From: an uncultured Oscillospiraceae bacterium
Lineage (GTDB): Bacteria > Bacillota > Clostridia > Oscillospirales > Oscillospiraceae
Direction of reading: 5' to 3'
Length of the DNA: 49,283 nt
Assembly: GCA_904420435.1 (NCBI GenBank)
Contig: CAJFVK010000002.1
Coordinates: forward strand, 1-49,283
In this document: positions 8,206-16,179 of the stretch, piece by piece
Layout of the letters: every line of letters starts with the position of its first letter
How positions within the stretch are numbered: position 1 is the first letter of the stretch
Position numbers and translations under genes: made by a program
Notes under the pieces: model-generated
The model's database searches: none
What the model was told of the DNA's origin: nothing
Seen by the model: only the letters and a program-made list of their open reading frames with translations

Positions 8206-9360
8206 ATGCTGAAAGAGTATTCCATCAGCATCCCGGAAACCGTCATCTGCGGCGCGGGGTGCATCCACAAGCTGACCGGCCTGATCGAGGAGGCCGGCAA
8301 GAAGAACATCGCGGTCTTCGCTGACATCGGCGCCCTCAAGTCCGGCTCCATCGACGGCGTGCTGGAGGAGCTGCGGGCCAAGTTCCAGGTGACTCTGGTG
8401 GACAACGTCCCCCCGGAGCCGGAGGACCGGCAGGTCCGTGAGATCTATGAGCAGATGAAGGACTGCGGCGCGGAGCTGATCGTGGCCATCGGCGGCGGCA
8501 GCGTCATGGATACCACCAAGATGATCGCTGTCATGATGACCAACCCGGACTACTACGACGATCTCACCGACAAGAGCAAGATCGTCAACAAGGGAGCCCC
8601 CCTCTTTGTGGCCCCCACCTCCGCGGGCACCGGCTCTGAGGCCACCCCCAACGCCATCGTGGTGCTGCCGGAGCAGAAGGTGAAGATGGGCGTCGTCCAT
8701 CCCTACTTCCTGCCCTCCAAGGTGCTGCTGGACCCGGAGCTGACGAGAAGCCTGCCCCAGAGCGTGACGGCCTCCACCGGCCTGGACGCCTTCTGCCACT
8801 GCATCGAAACCTACATCTCCCGCAAGACCAACCCCTTTGCCCGGATGTTCGGCCTGAAGGGCATGGAGCTGATCAGCAAGTACCTCCGCCGGGCCTATCA
8901 CGACGGCAGCGATATGGAGGCCCGGGAGAACATGCTCCTGGCCGCGTTCTACGGCGGCGTGGCCATCACCGCCTCCAGCACTGTGGCGGTCCACGCCCTG
9001 AGCTACCCCCTGGGCGGCACCTACCGGATCGCCCACGGCGTGTCCAACGCCATGCTCCTGCCCTATGTGATGCGCTACAATATGGACGCCATCTATGACA
9101 GCGTGCCCGCCATCGTGAACGCCATGGGCATCGACGTGACCGGCATGACCGTGGAGCAGCAGGGCGAGCGCCTGGTGGAGGAGCTCTTCGCCATGACGGA
9201 GGAGATGAAGATCCCCAACGACCTGAAGCCCTTCGGCGTCAAGGAGTCCGACCTGGAGTTCCTGACCGTGGCGGCCAGCGAGCAGCACCGCCTGCTGGAC
9301 CAGAACCCCAAGGACATGTCCCTGGCGGATATCCGTTCCATTTATGAACAACTCCTGTGA
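8206..9360 (+). CDS. Iron-containing alcohol dehydrogenase
   Basis: A 384-residue group III (Fe-dependent) alcohol dehydrogenase. The NAD-binding loop is VAIGGGSVMDTTK. The metal site is formed by DAFCHCIE and the His-rich HALSYPLGG plus IAHGVSNAMLLP segments. The family includes lactaldehyde/glycolaldehyde and 1,3-propanediol dehydrogenases. Coming 15 bases after a retro-aldolase-type DapA gene, it probably reduces the released aldehyde and recycles NADH in an anaerobe. Substrate is inferred from context only. Confidence 0.92.
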   Translation: MLKEYSISIPETVICGAGCIHKLTGLIEEAGKKNIAVFADIGALKSGSIDGVLEELRAKFQVTLVDNVPPEPEDRQVREIYEQMKDCGAELIVAIGGGSVMDTTKMIAVMMTNPDYYDDLTDKSKIVNKGAPLFVAPTSAGTGSEATPNAIVVLPEQKVKMGVVHPYFLPSKVLLDPELTRSLPQSVTASTGLDAFCHCIETYISRKTNPFARMFGLKGMELISKYLRRAYHDGSDMEARENMLLAAFYGGVAITASSTVAVHALSYPLGGTYRIAHGVSNAMLLPYVMRYNMDAIYDSVPAIVNAMGIDVTGMTVEQQGERLVEELFAMTEEMKIPNDLKPFGVKESDLEFLTVAASEQHRLLDQNPKDMSLADIRSIYEQLL

Positions 9361-9400
9361 GAGTTGCAATAAAAATTTTGAAAATTGGAGGAAAAACAGT

Positions 9401-10570
9401 ATGAAGAAAGCTCTTGCCCTTTTGACCGTTGCCATCATGATGTTCTCGATGGTAGCCTGCGGCAGCGGCAACAACGGAAACGGCGGAAACGGCGGCAGCG
9501 GTGACGGCGGCGACAGCAGCGATCCCATCTACATCGGTGTGATCGACGCCTTCACCGGCGACCGGGCCAGCAACGGCGAATATTCCAAGGAAGGCGCCGA
9601 CATGGCCATGAACGAGATCAACGAGGCCGGCGGCGTCATGGGCCGCGAGGTGGTCCTGGTCTATGAGGACGACCAGGGCACGGAGGCCGGCGGCACCAAC
9701 GCCTTCCAGAAGATCGTTTCTGAGAACGACCTGGCGGCTGTCTGCCTGAACAAGTACTCCTCCATGGTCCTGGCTATGGAGCAGTTCGTGGCCGCTGAGG
9801 GCATCCCCGCCATCTGCTGCGGCAGCTCCGTGAACATCGAGTCCTCCAGCACCCCCAACCTGTTCTCCACCCGTAAGAGCGACTCCGGCTCCGGCGTGAC
9901 CATCGCCAACTGGTGCAACGAGCTGGGCCTGACCAAGGTGGCCATCCTGCACGCTCCCGACGCCCTGGGCACCGGCATGACCCCCGTGATCGAGGCCACC
10001 TTTGAGGAGCTGGGCATCGAGGCTGTCAGCGTGCAGCAGTTTGCCACCGAGGAGAAGAACTTCGCCCCCTACATCGCTGTGATCGCTGACTCCGGCTGCG
10101 ACGGCATCATCGGCATCGCCCAGCAGCAGGAGGCCGGCCTGATCATGTCCGCCATCGGCGAGGCTGGTCTGGGCGTGCCCTGCATCGGCGGTTCCGCTTT
10201 CGCCCAGCAGGTGGCTATTGAAACCTCCGGCGGCGCCTGCGACGGCTGGTACTCCGTGACCGCCTTCTCCCCCACCGCCACCAACGAGCCCACCGCCAGC
10301 TGGATTGCTGACTATGAGGAGCTCTACGGACGCGCTCCCGACATGACCTCCGCCTGCATGTACGACGCTGTGAAGCTGTTCTGCGCCGCCATGGAGGAGA
10401 AGCAGAGCACTGAGGCGGAAGACATCATTGCCTGGCTGACCGAGCTGGACGGCTATGAGGGCGTCTGCTCCAACTACACCTACAACGGCACCCCCATGCT
10501 CTCCTCCTCTGAGTACGTTGTCCAGATCAACGGCACCACCTCCGAAGTGGTTTCCCGTGTGGACAGCTGA
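9401..10570 (+). CDS. LIV-type ABC transporter substrate-binding lipoprotein, copy 1
   Basis: A 389-residue periplasmic-binding-fold protein of the branched-chain amino-acid (LivK) class. The start at 9401 follows GGAGG with a 9-base gap; the in-frame extension to 9344 overlaps the previous gene and has no ribosome site. The signal peptide MKKALALLTVAIMMFSMVAC ends in a lipobox whose Cys would be lipidated. A Gly/Asn/Ser-rich tether of about 25 residues follows before the domain starting IYIGVIDAFTGDRASNG. The operon context (acid-sugar enzymes on both sides) argues that the ligand is a hydroxy acid rather than leucine; LIV-family binding proteins are known to bind such varied ligands. Confidence 0.9.
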   Translation: MKKALALLTVAIMMFSMVACGSGNNGNGGNGGSGDGGDSSDPIYIGVIDAFTGDRASNGEYSKEGADMAMNEINEAGGVMGREVVLVYEDDQGTEAGGTNAFQKIVSENDLAAVCLNKYSSMVLAMEQFVAAEGIPAICCGSSVNIESSSTPNLFSTRKSDSGSGVTIANWCNELGLTKVAILHAPDALGTGMTPVIEATFEELGIEAVSVQQFATEEKNFAPYIAVIADSGCDGIIGIAQQQEAGLIMSAIGEAGLGVPCIGGSAFAQQVAIETSGGACDGWYSVTAFSPTATNEPTASWIADYEELYGRAPDMTSACMYDAVKLFCAAMEEKQSTEAEDIIAWLTELDGYEGVCSNYTYNGTPMLSSSEYVVQINGTTSEVVSRVDS

Positions 10571-10752
10571 GGACCAATTCCAACTCTAACGTTCCAGACA
10601 CAACGACCATCCAAACGGGCGGATATCCCAATAGGAAACCCCTTCTAGGAATTTTCCCAAATCTCCTCTAGTCCCTGCCCTGACGGCGCCGCGGTAGCGG
10701 CGCCGTCAGGTGCCCGGGAACACCGTCAAGGAAACGAAAGGGTGACACATAC
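10571..10752 (+). promoter_or_regulatory. Intercistronic region with a perfect 14-bp hairpin after the binding-protein gene
   Basis: The arms 10679-10692 and 10697-10710 (CCTGACGGCGCCGC and its exact complement) close on a GGTA loop. No T-run follows, so this is not a standard terminator. Such hairpins between binding-protein and permease genes typically block 3' exonucleases or cause partial termination, giving excess binding protein. The rest of this 182-base gap shows nothing else recognisable. Confidence 0.75.
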
Positions 10753-11622
10753 ATGTATCTGTACATACAACTTGCAATTACCGGCGTATCCATGGGCATG
10801 CTGTATGCACTGATGGCGATGGGCCTGATCCTGATCGTGAAGGCGGTGGGCGTGCTGAACTTCGCCCATGGCCAGCTGTTCATGTTGGGCTCCTATCTGA
10901 CCTTTATGCTGACCCACCAGTGGAACCTCCCTCTGTGGGGCGTGGTTCTCTGCGGCATTGTGGTCTTTGCCATCTGCGGCGCGGCGTATATGTTTGCCTG
11001 TTACTGGCCCCTGCGCAACTCCCCTTGGAAAGTCACCGTTATCATCAGCACCCTGGGCGCGTCCATCGCCCTGGAGGAGCTGGTGCGGATCATCTGGGGC
11101 TCCAATCCCCTGACCATGAAGCCCATTGTGGAGGGCACGCTCTATATCGGCTCGGCCTACCTGAGCTACCAGTACCTGTTCATTATCCTCATCGGCGGCG
11201 GCCTGATGGCCTTCGTCTACTTCCTCTTTGAAAAGAGCTTTATCGGCAAGCTGATGCAGGCCACCGCCCAGGACCGCTACGCTGCGGACCTGATCGGCAT
11301 CCCCACCGTGGTTGCCATCGTGGCCACCTATATGATCAGCATGTGCCTGTCCGGAACCGGCGGCTGGCTGGCCGGCCCCCTGTTCCTGGTTTCCCAGTCC
11401 CTGAGCAGCTTTGCCCAGAAAGCCTTCGCCGGCATCGTGCTGGGCGGCTTCGGCAGCGTCAAGGGCGCGATCGTGGGCTGCATCCTGATCGGCCTGATCG
11501 AGTCCTTCAGCCTGCTCATCACCGACAGCTACAAGGACGCTATCGTCTTCCTGGTCCTGATTATCGTTCTGGTGGTTCGTCCTACCGGCATCTTCGGCGA
11601 GAAGATTGCTGAGAAAGCGTAG
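10753..11622 (+). CDS. LIV-type ABC transporter permease (LivH-like), copy 1
   Basis: A 289-residue membrane protein with about eight helices and the LivH-type opening MGMLYALMAMGLILIVKAVG followed by LNFAHGQLFMLGSY. The latter is the NFAHG motif found in nearly all LivH permeases. The conserved cytoplasmic coupling region includes MQATAQDRYAADLIGI. An AAAGGGTG ribosome site lies 9 bases ahead of the ATG. It forms the channel with the LivM homologue that starts 5 bases after its stop. Confidence 0.92.
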   Translation: MYLYIQLAITGVSMGMLYALMAMGLILIVKAVGVLNFAHGQLFMLGSYLTFMLTHQWNLPLWGVVLCGIVVFAICGAAYMFACYWPLRNSPWKVTVIISTLGASIALEELVRIIWGSNPLTMKPIVEGTLYIGSAYLSYQYLFIILIGGGLMAFVYFLFEKSFIGKLMQATAQDRYAADLIGIPTVVAIVATYMISMCLSGTGGWLAGPLFLVSQSLSSFAQKAFAGIVLGGFGSVKGAIVGCILIGLIESFSLLITDSYKDAIVFLVLIIVLVVRPTGIFGEKIAEKA

Positions 11623-11627
11623 GTGGG

Positions 11628-12656
11628 ATGATGTTGATGACGAGAAAGAAAGGGTTTACCCTGACACACGCCGGCTATATTGCGGCGGCAGTGCTCTGTG
11701 TGCTGATCTTCATCTTCCTCCCCAGCGAGGACGTGGTCAGCCGCTATATGGCCAAGGTTATTAACGAGGGCTTTATCTACTTCATCGCGGTGTTGGGCCT
11801 GTGCGTCATGCTGGGCATGGGCGGTCAGGTGACCTTCTCCACCGCGGGCATGATGGGCATCGGCGCCTACGGGACCGCCATTCTGGCCACCCGCTTCGGC
11901 ATGCCGACTCTGCCGGCCCTGCTGATCTCCGTGGTGGTGGGCGGCATCTTCTCCTTTGTGATGGGCCTGGCCCTGTTCCGCCTGAAGGGCAGCTACTTCT
12001 CCTTCGCCTCCATCGGCTTCACCACTCTGCTGTACACCATCTTCTCCAACTGGATGGAGGTCACCGGCGGCCCCGACGGCATCAGCCGGATCCCCGCCCT
12101 GGATCTGGGCTTCCTCTCCTGCGACAACTACTACGACTACTTCCGGGTTTACTTCATCGTGGCGATCATCTGCTTCCTGGTGGTGGTCCGGATGCGCAAG
12201 ACCAGCTTCGGCCGCGCCCTGGCGTCCGTCCGTGATAACGAGATCGCCGCCCGGTCCTTCGGCATCAACGCCTACATGACCAAGGTGTTCAGCTTCACCA
12301 TCGCCGGTGTGCTGGCCTGCCTGGCCGGCGCCATGTATGCCCTCCACGCCGGCTACATCAGCCCCGAGCCCTTCAAGTATGACCAAAGTACCATCTACCT
12401 GATCATGGTCATGCTGGGCGGCGTGGACAGCACCTTCGGCGCCTTCATCGGCTCCATGCTGCTGACCATCCTGCCTGAGCAGATGCGCTTCCTGCAGAGC
12501 TACTACAAGCTGGTCTACGGCGTGGGCGTGATTATCCTGATGGTGGTGATGCCCATGGGTATTATGGGCATGGTGCACGCCCTGCGCAACAAGATCCGTA
12601 TGATCATCAAGCGTAAAAAGACCGCTCCGGTACAAGCGGGAACGGAGGTGAGCTGA
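11628..12656 (+). CDS. LIV-type ABC transporter permease (LivM-like), copy 1
   Basis: A 342-residue permease, longer at the N-terminus than LivH, with about ten helices. LivM marks are LGMGGQVTFSTAGMMGIGAY, GRALASVRDNEIAARSFGIN and GGVDSTFGAFIGS. Three ATG codons compete for the start (11628, 11631, 11637). The AGGTGGG site at 11621-11627 sits best for 11637, so the true protein may be three residues shorter. The Lys/Arg-rich tail faces the cytoplasm. Its stop is followed directly by the LivG ATPase gene. Confidence 0.9.
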   Translation: MMLMTRKKGFTLTHAGYIAAAVLCVLIFIFLPSEDVVSRYMAKVINEGFIYFIAVLGLCVMLGMGGQVTFSTAGMMGIGAYGTAILATRFGMPTLPALLISVVVGGIFSFVMGLALFRLKGSYFSFASIGFTTLLYTIFSNWMEVTGGPDGISRIPALDLGFLSCDNYYDYFRVYFIVAIICFLVVVRMRKTSFGRALASVRDNEIAARSFGINAYMTKVFSFTIAGVLACLAGAMYALHAGYISPEPFKYDQSTIYLIMVMLGGVDSTFGAFIGSMLLTILPEQMRFLQSYYKLVYGVGVIILMVVMPMGIMGMVHALRNKIRMIIKRKKTAPVQAGTEVS

Positions 12657-12658
12657 CC

Positions 12659-13417
12659 ATGGCGGAATGTTTGCTGGAAGTACGCAATGTCAATAAGGCC
12701 TTCGGCGGCGTTGTGACTGCGGAAAACGTCAATATGACCGTGGAAGCCGGCCAGATCCGCGGGCTGATCGGCCCCAACGGCGCCGGTAAGACCACGCTGC
12801 TGAACCTGATCAGCGGAATTTACGATGTGGACAGCGGCCAGATCATTTTCAATGGTCAGGACGTGACCAAGCTGCCCACCCACAAGCGCGCCCGGATGGG
12901 GATCGGCCGGACGTTCCAGTCCCCCCGCTTCATGAACCGGGCCAACATCGAGGACAACCTGAAGGTGGGCACGGACCTGCTCAACCAGTTCGGCTATATC
13001 CAGTCCTTCTTCGGAAAGAAGGGCCACGACTTCCTGGCCGATCTGAACGAGCTCATGGAGATCGCCGGTTTCACCTTCGACTGGGAGGACCAGATCACCG
13101 CGCTGCCCTACGGCCAGCAGAAGCTGCTGGAGATCGTCCGGGCCATGCTGGCCCGGCCCAAGGTCATCCTGGTGGATGAGCCGGCGGCCGGCCTGAACAA
13201 GCAGGAGCAGGAGCGCGCCTCCCAGCTGCTGTTCAAGGCCGTGAAGAGCGGCATGGGCGTTGTGCTCATTGAGCACTCCATGGACATGGTGATGTCCATC
13301 TGCGACCGGATCACCGTGCTCAGCTTCGGCCGGGTTATCGCCGAGGGCGTCCCCGTGGAAATTGCCAACAACAAGGATGTTGTGGAGGCATACCTGGGAG
13401 GTGACGACGATGCTTAA
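12659..13417 (+). CDS. LIV-type ABC transporter ATPase (LivG-like), copy 1
   Basis: A 252-residue ATPase: Walker A GPNGAGKTT near residue 41, the LivG-type signature ALPYGQQKLLEIVRAM in place of LSGGQ, and Walker B VILVDEPAAGL followed by a switch histidine in VLIEHSMDMV. The C-terminal extension EIANNKDVVEAYLG is typical of LivG. It overlaps the LivF gene by 8 bases, as usual for coupled LivG-LivF pairs. It energises the importer formed by the two upstream permeases. Confidence 0.93.
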   Translation: MAECLLEVRNVNKAFGGVVTAENVNMTVEAGQIRGLIGPNGAGKTTLLNLISGIYDVDSGQIIFNGQDVTKLPTHKRARMGIGRTFQSPRFMNRANIEDNLKVGTDLLNQFGYIQSFFGKKGHDFLADLNELMEIAGFTFDWEDQITALPYGQQKLLEIVRAMLARPKVILVDEPAAGLNKQEQERASQLLFKAVKSGMGVVLIEHSMDMVMSICDRITVLSFGRVIAEGVPVEIANNKDVVEAYLGGDDDA

Positions 13418-14147
13418 AATCACAGACCTGCACGCCTATTACGGCCCCATTGAGGCTTTGAAGGGCGTCAGCCTGGAGGTGGGCACAGGGAAGATCGTCT
13501 GTCTGATCGGCTCCAACGGCGCCGGCAAGACCACCCTGCTGAACTCCATCTCCGGCATGATCAAGACCACCGGCAGCATCAAGTGGGACGACACGGAGCT
13601 GATTCACCTGTCCTGCACCAAGATCGCCAAGTCCGGCATCATGCACGTCCCCTCCGGCCGCCACGTGTTCCCCGGCCTGACGGTGAAGGAGAACCTGGAG
13701 GTGGGCACCATCAACTGGCGGGGCCCCTTCGGCGCCCCCCGCTTCAAGGAGGACATCGAGCAGGTGTACAGCCTGTTCCCCCGCCTGAAGGAGCGCGAGA
13801 ACCAGCTGGCATGGAGTATGTCCGGCGGCGAGCAGCAGATGCTGGCCGTGGGCCGGGCTCTGATGGGCCGGCCGAAGATCCTGCTGCTGGATGAGCCCTC
13901 CATGGGCCTGGCGCCCGTGGTGGTGGCGGAGCTGTTTGAGCGGATCGTGGAGATCAACCGCCAGCTGGGCATGACGATCCTGCTGGTGGAGCAGAACGCG
14001 AAGATCGCCCTGAAGAACTCCAACTATGCCTACGTCATTGAGGAGGGCAAGATCACCATCGAGGGCGAGTCGGCATCCCTGCGGGATGACCCGAGAATTC
14101 GTCAGGCATACCTGGGCAAGCTTGCCGACGCGGCAAGCGCGGAATAG
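13410..14147 (+). CDS. LIV-type ABC transporter ATPase (LivF-like), copy 1
   Basis: A 245-residue ATPase with Walker A GSNGAGKTT, signature MSGGEQQMLAVGRAL, Walker B ILLLDEPSMGLAPVV and switch His region LVEQNAKIAL, all LivF hallmarks. The start at 13410 lies inside the end of livG and follows GGGAGGTG; an in-frame extension to 13362 is an artefact of the overlap. It is followed after 30 bases by the second DapA-family gene, so the transporter is embedded within the catabolic operon rather than at its edge. Confidence 0.93.
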   Translation: MLKITDLHAYYGPIEALKGVSLEVGTGKIVCLIGSNGAGKTTLLNSISGMIKTTGSIKWDDTELIHLSCTKIAKSGIMHVPSGRHVFPGLTVKENLEVGTINWRGPFGAPRFKEDIEQVYSLFPRLKERENQLAWSMSGGEQQMLAVGRALMGRPKILLLDEPSMGLAPVVVAELFERIVEINRQLGMTILLVEQNAKIALKNSNYAYVIEEGKITIEGESASLRDDPRIRQAYLGKLADAASAE

Positions 14148-14177
14148 CTGGATAGCTGGAAAGAGGGCAAATTTAAC

Positions 14178-15092
14178 ATGGAAAAGCAACTTTATAACCT
14201 GCGTGGCATTGTGACGACGGTGATCTCTCCCTTTGCCGGAGAAGACAAGCACCTGGACCTGGACTCTCTGGCCAATGAGATCGACATGGCTTGCAGGGCC
14301 GGTGTGGCGGGCTTCCTGGTCCCCTGCCTGGCCAGCGAGCAGTGGCTCCTTTCCACGGAGGAGAAGAAGCTGCTGGTTCAAACAACAGCGAAGGCGGCCG
14401 CCGGCCGGGCCAAGCTGATTACCAGCATCACTGCACCTACCACCGAGGAGCGCATCCGTCTGATGAACGAGTTCCGCGACTGCGGGATCGACGGCCTGAA
14501 TATGCAGGTCCCCCATGAGACGGAGCAGGAGTTTATGGAGGCCATTGAGGCCATCGACAGGGAGAAGCCGGATTTCCTGCTGATCCAGGATGCGGACTTC
14601 AACGGCAACGGCATTGACACAGCCTGGCTGGTCAAGGCTTTCCAGAGCTTTGAGAGCGTGGTCGGCGCCAAGCTGGAGGTCAAGTACACGGCCCCCAAGT
14701 GCTCCAAGCTGATTGAGGAAACGGACGGGAAGATGCTGGTGGCCAGCGGCTGGGGCAACGACCAGCTGCTGGAGCTGCTGGACCGGGGCGTGCACACGGT
14801 GATGCCCTCCGGCATGTTCGAGCTGTGGACCAAGGTCTACGACCTCCACAGCCACGGCAACCGGGAGGCGGCCAAGTGCCTGTTCTACGATATGCTGCCC
14901 ATCATCACCTTCACCCGCCAGTCCCAGGAGCTCAACCGCTGGTTCCACAAGCGCTATCTGCGGACCCTGGGCGCCTTCGCCACCGAGCTGAGCCGGGAGG
15001 AAGTGGTCCTGGACGAGTACCACTACCGGTACGCCGACGAGCTGATTGCCCGGGCACGGGATATCATTGCCCGGCTGGACACCTACTGCTGA
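14178..15092 (+). CDS. Divergent DapA-family protein, copy 2
   Basis: A 304-residue DapA-fold protein. The barrel order is kept: LRGIVTTVISPF at the start, LVPCLASEQ where other copies have LGTNGE, and a Lys-containing strand VVGAKLEVKYTAPKC (Lys165 is the likely Schiff-base residue). The YNMPARTG segment of copies 1 and 3 is replaced by LLIQDADFNGNG, so the usual catalytic Tyr is missing. A KxE-type active site occurs in some DapA subfamilies of unknown or dehydratase function. It is therefore probably not a dihydrodipicolinate synthase; it could act as a dehydratase or aldolase on a different acid. Gap to copy 3 is 57 bases. Confidence 0.8.
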   Translation: MEKQLYNLRGIVTTVISPFAGEDKHLDLDSLANEIDMACRAGVAGFLVPCLASEQWLLSTEEKKLLVQTTAKAAAGRAKLITSITAPTTEERIRLMNEFRDCGIDGLNMQVPHETEQEFMEAIEAIDREKPDFLLIQDADFNGNGIDTAWLVKAFQSFESVVGAKLEVKYTAPKCSKLIEETDGKMLVASGWGNDQLLELLDRGVHTVMPSGMFELWTKVYDLHSHGNREAAKCLFYDMLPIITFTRQSQELNRWFHKRYLRTLGAFATELSREEVVLDEYHYRYADELIARARDIIARLDTYC

Positions 15093-15149
15093 AAAAATCC
15101 GACAGTCATCGGAAAAAGTATCTGTTTTATGGATTAGGAGGAATGACTT

Positions 15150-16046
15150 ATGGCTACGGAAATCAAGGGCATTATTGCCGCGATGGTCACGTCCATGAAC
15201 GAGGACGAGAGCCTGAACGAGGCGGAAATCCGCCATCAGGTAAACCGCCAGATCGCCGCCGGCGTGGACGCGGTGTTCTGCCTGGGCACCAACGGCGAGT
15301 TCTACATCCAGAGCGAAGAGGAGAAGCTGGAGGTAATCCGGATCGTTGTGGATGAGGTGAAGGGCCGCGTCCCCGTCTACGCCGGCACCGGCTGCCCCGG
15401 CACCAAGGCCACCATCGCCCTGTCCCTGAAGGCCAAGGAGATCGGCGTGGATGTGCTGTCCATCATCAGCCCCTACTTTGCCGCCATCTCCCAGAAGGAG
15501 ATCTATGAGCACTACAAGGCCATCGCTGAGGCGGTGGACCTGCCCATCGTGATGTACAACATGCCCGCCCGCACCGGCAACAACATCGACCCCGCCACCG
15601 CCGCCGAGCTGGCCAAGATCCCCAACATCGCCGGCATCAAGGACAGCTCCGGCAACTGGGACAACCTGAAGGGCTATATCGACGCCACCCGGGGCATGGA
15701 CTTCAGCGTCCTCTCCGGCAACGACTCCCTGATCCTGCCCGCCCTGAAGGAGGGCGGCGTGGGCGGCATCACCGCCGTGGCCAACATCTATCCGGAGACC
15801 ATGGTGGCCATCTACCGCCGCTTCCTGGCCGGCGATATGGCCGGCGCTGAGGAGGCCCAGAACAGCATCGCGCCCATCCGCGCCTGCTTCAAGTTCGGCA
15901 ACCCCAACACCGTGACCAAGAAGGCCACCAACCTGACCGGCAACCCGGTGGGCCCCTGCCGCGCCCCGTTCAACTATCTGAGCGACGAGGCTGTAGAGGC
16001 CATTAAGAAGACCCTGGCCGAGGACGCCGCCAAGGGCATGAAGTAA
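15150..16046 (+). CDS. DapA/N-acetylneuraminate lyase family aldolase, copy 3
   Basis: A 298-residue Schiff-base lyase with intact catalytic residues: Tyr136 in MYNMPARTG, Lys164 in GIKDSSGNW, and LGTNGE at 45-50. It is very similar to copy 1 across its length, which marks them as paralogues placed on either side of the transporter genes. A GGAGG site precedes the ATG. It is the last gene of the long operon, ending just before a G/C-rich terminator. It likely cleaves or forms a pyruvate adduct of a sugar-acid derivative; whether it shares a substrate with copy 1 cannot be told. Confidence 0.88.
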   Translation: MATEIKGIIAAMVTSMNEDESLNEAEIRHQVNRQIAAGVDAVFCLGTNGEFYIQSEEEKLEVIRIVVDEVKGRVPVYAGTGCPGTKATIALSLKAKEIGVDVLSIISPYFAAISQKEIYEHYKAIAEAVDLPIVMYNMPARTGNNIDPATAAELAKIPNIAGIKDSSGNWDNLKGYIDATRGMDFSVLSGNDSLILPALKEGGVGGITAVANIYPETMVAIYRRFLAGDMAGAEEAQNSIAPIRACFKFGNPNTVTKKATNLTGNPVGPCRAPFNYLSDEAVEAIKKTLAEDAAKGMK

Positions 16047-16058
16047 ATCCTGTCACGC

Positions 16059-16093
16059 GGGGGAGGGGAGAAGTCCCCTCCCCCCTCCTTTTT
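16059..16093 (+). terminator. Terminator of the acid-sugar operon
   Basis: The stem GGGGGAGGGG (16059-16068) pairs with CCCCTCCCCC (16075-16084) around an AGAAGT loop and is followed by CCTCC and T5 (16089-16093). Confidence 0.85.
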
Positions 16094-16128
16094 CGGCCTG
16101 CAAAAAGGCGCTTCGCCGGCAGAGGACA

Positions 16129-16165
16129 AAAATCTGCCGGGGAGGATGTACGTCCTCCCCGGCAG
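16129..16165 (-). terminator. Terminator of the convergent FAH operon
   Basis: A 13-bp perfect stem, 16134-16146 (CTGCCGGGGAGGA) with 16153-16165, ends on the minus strand in ATTTTTG. It lies 14 bases beyond the stop of the FAH-fold gene at 16180 and faces the operon terminator at 16059-16093. Confidence 0.85.
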
Positions 16166-16179
16166 CCCGGAAGATTCGC

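Noticed and set aside
9401-14147. Naming the transporter genes livKHMGF as branched-chain amino-acid importers
   Set aside because: Only the family is supported; both gene neighbourhoods point to other ligands, so symbols were left empty.
15096-15117. Hairpin TCCGA-N6-TCGGA between DapA copies 2 and 3 as a terminator
   Set aside because: Only a 5-bp stem, followed on the plus strand by A-run rather than T-run; it would not stop the operon.
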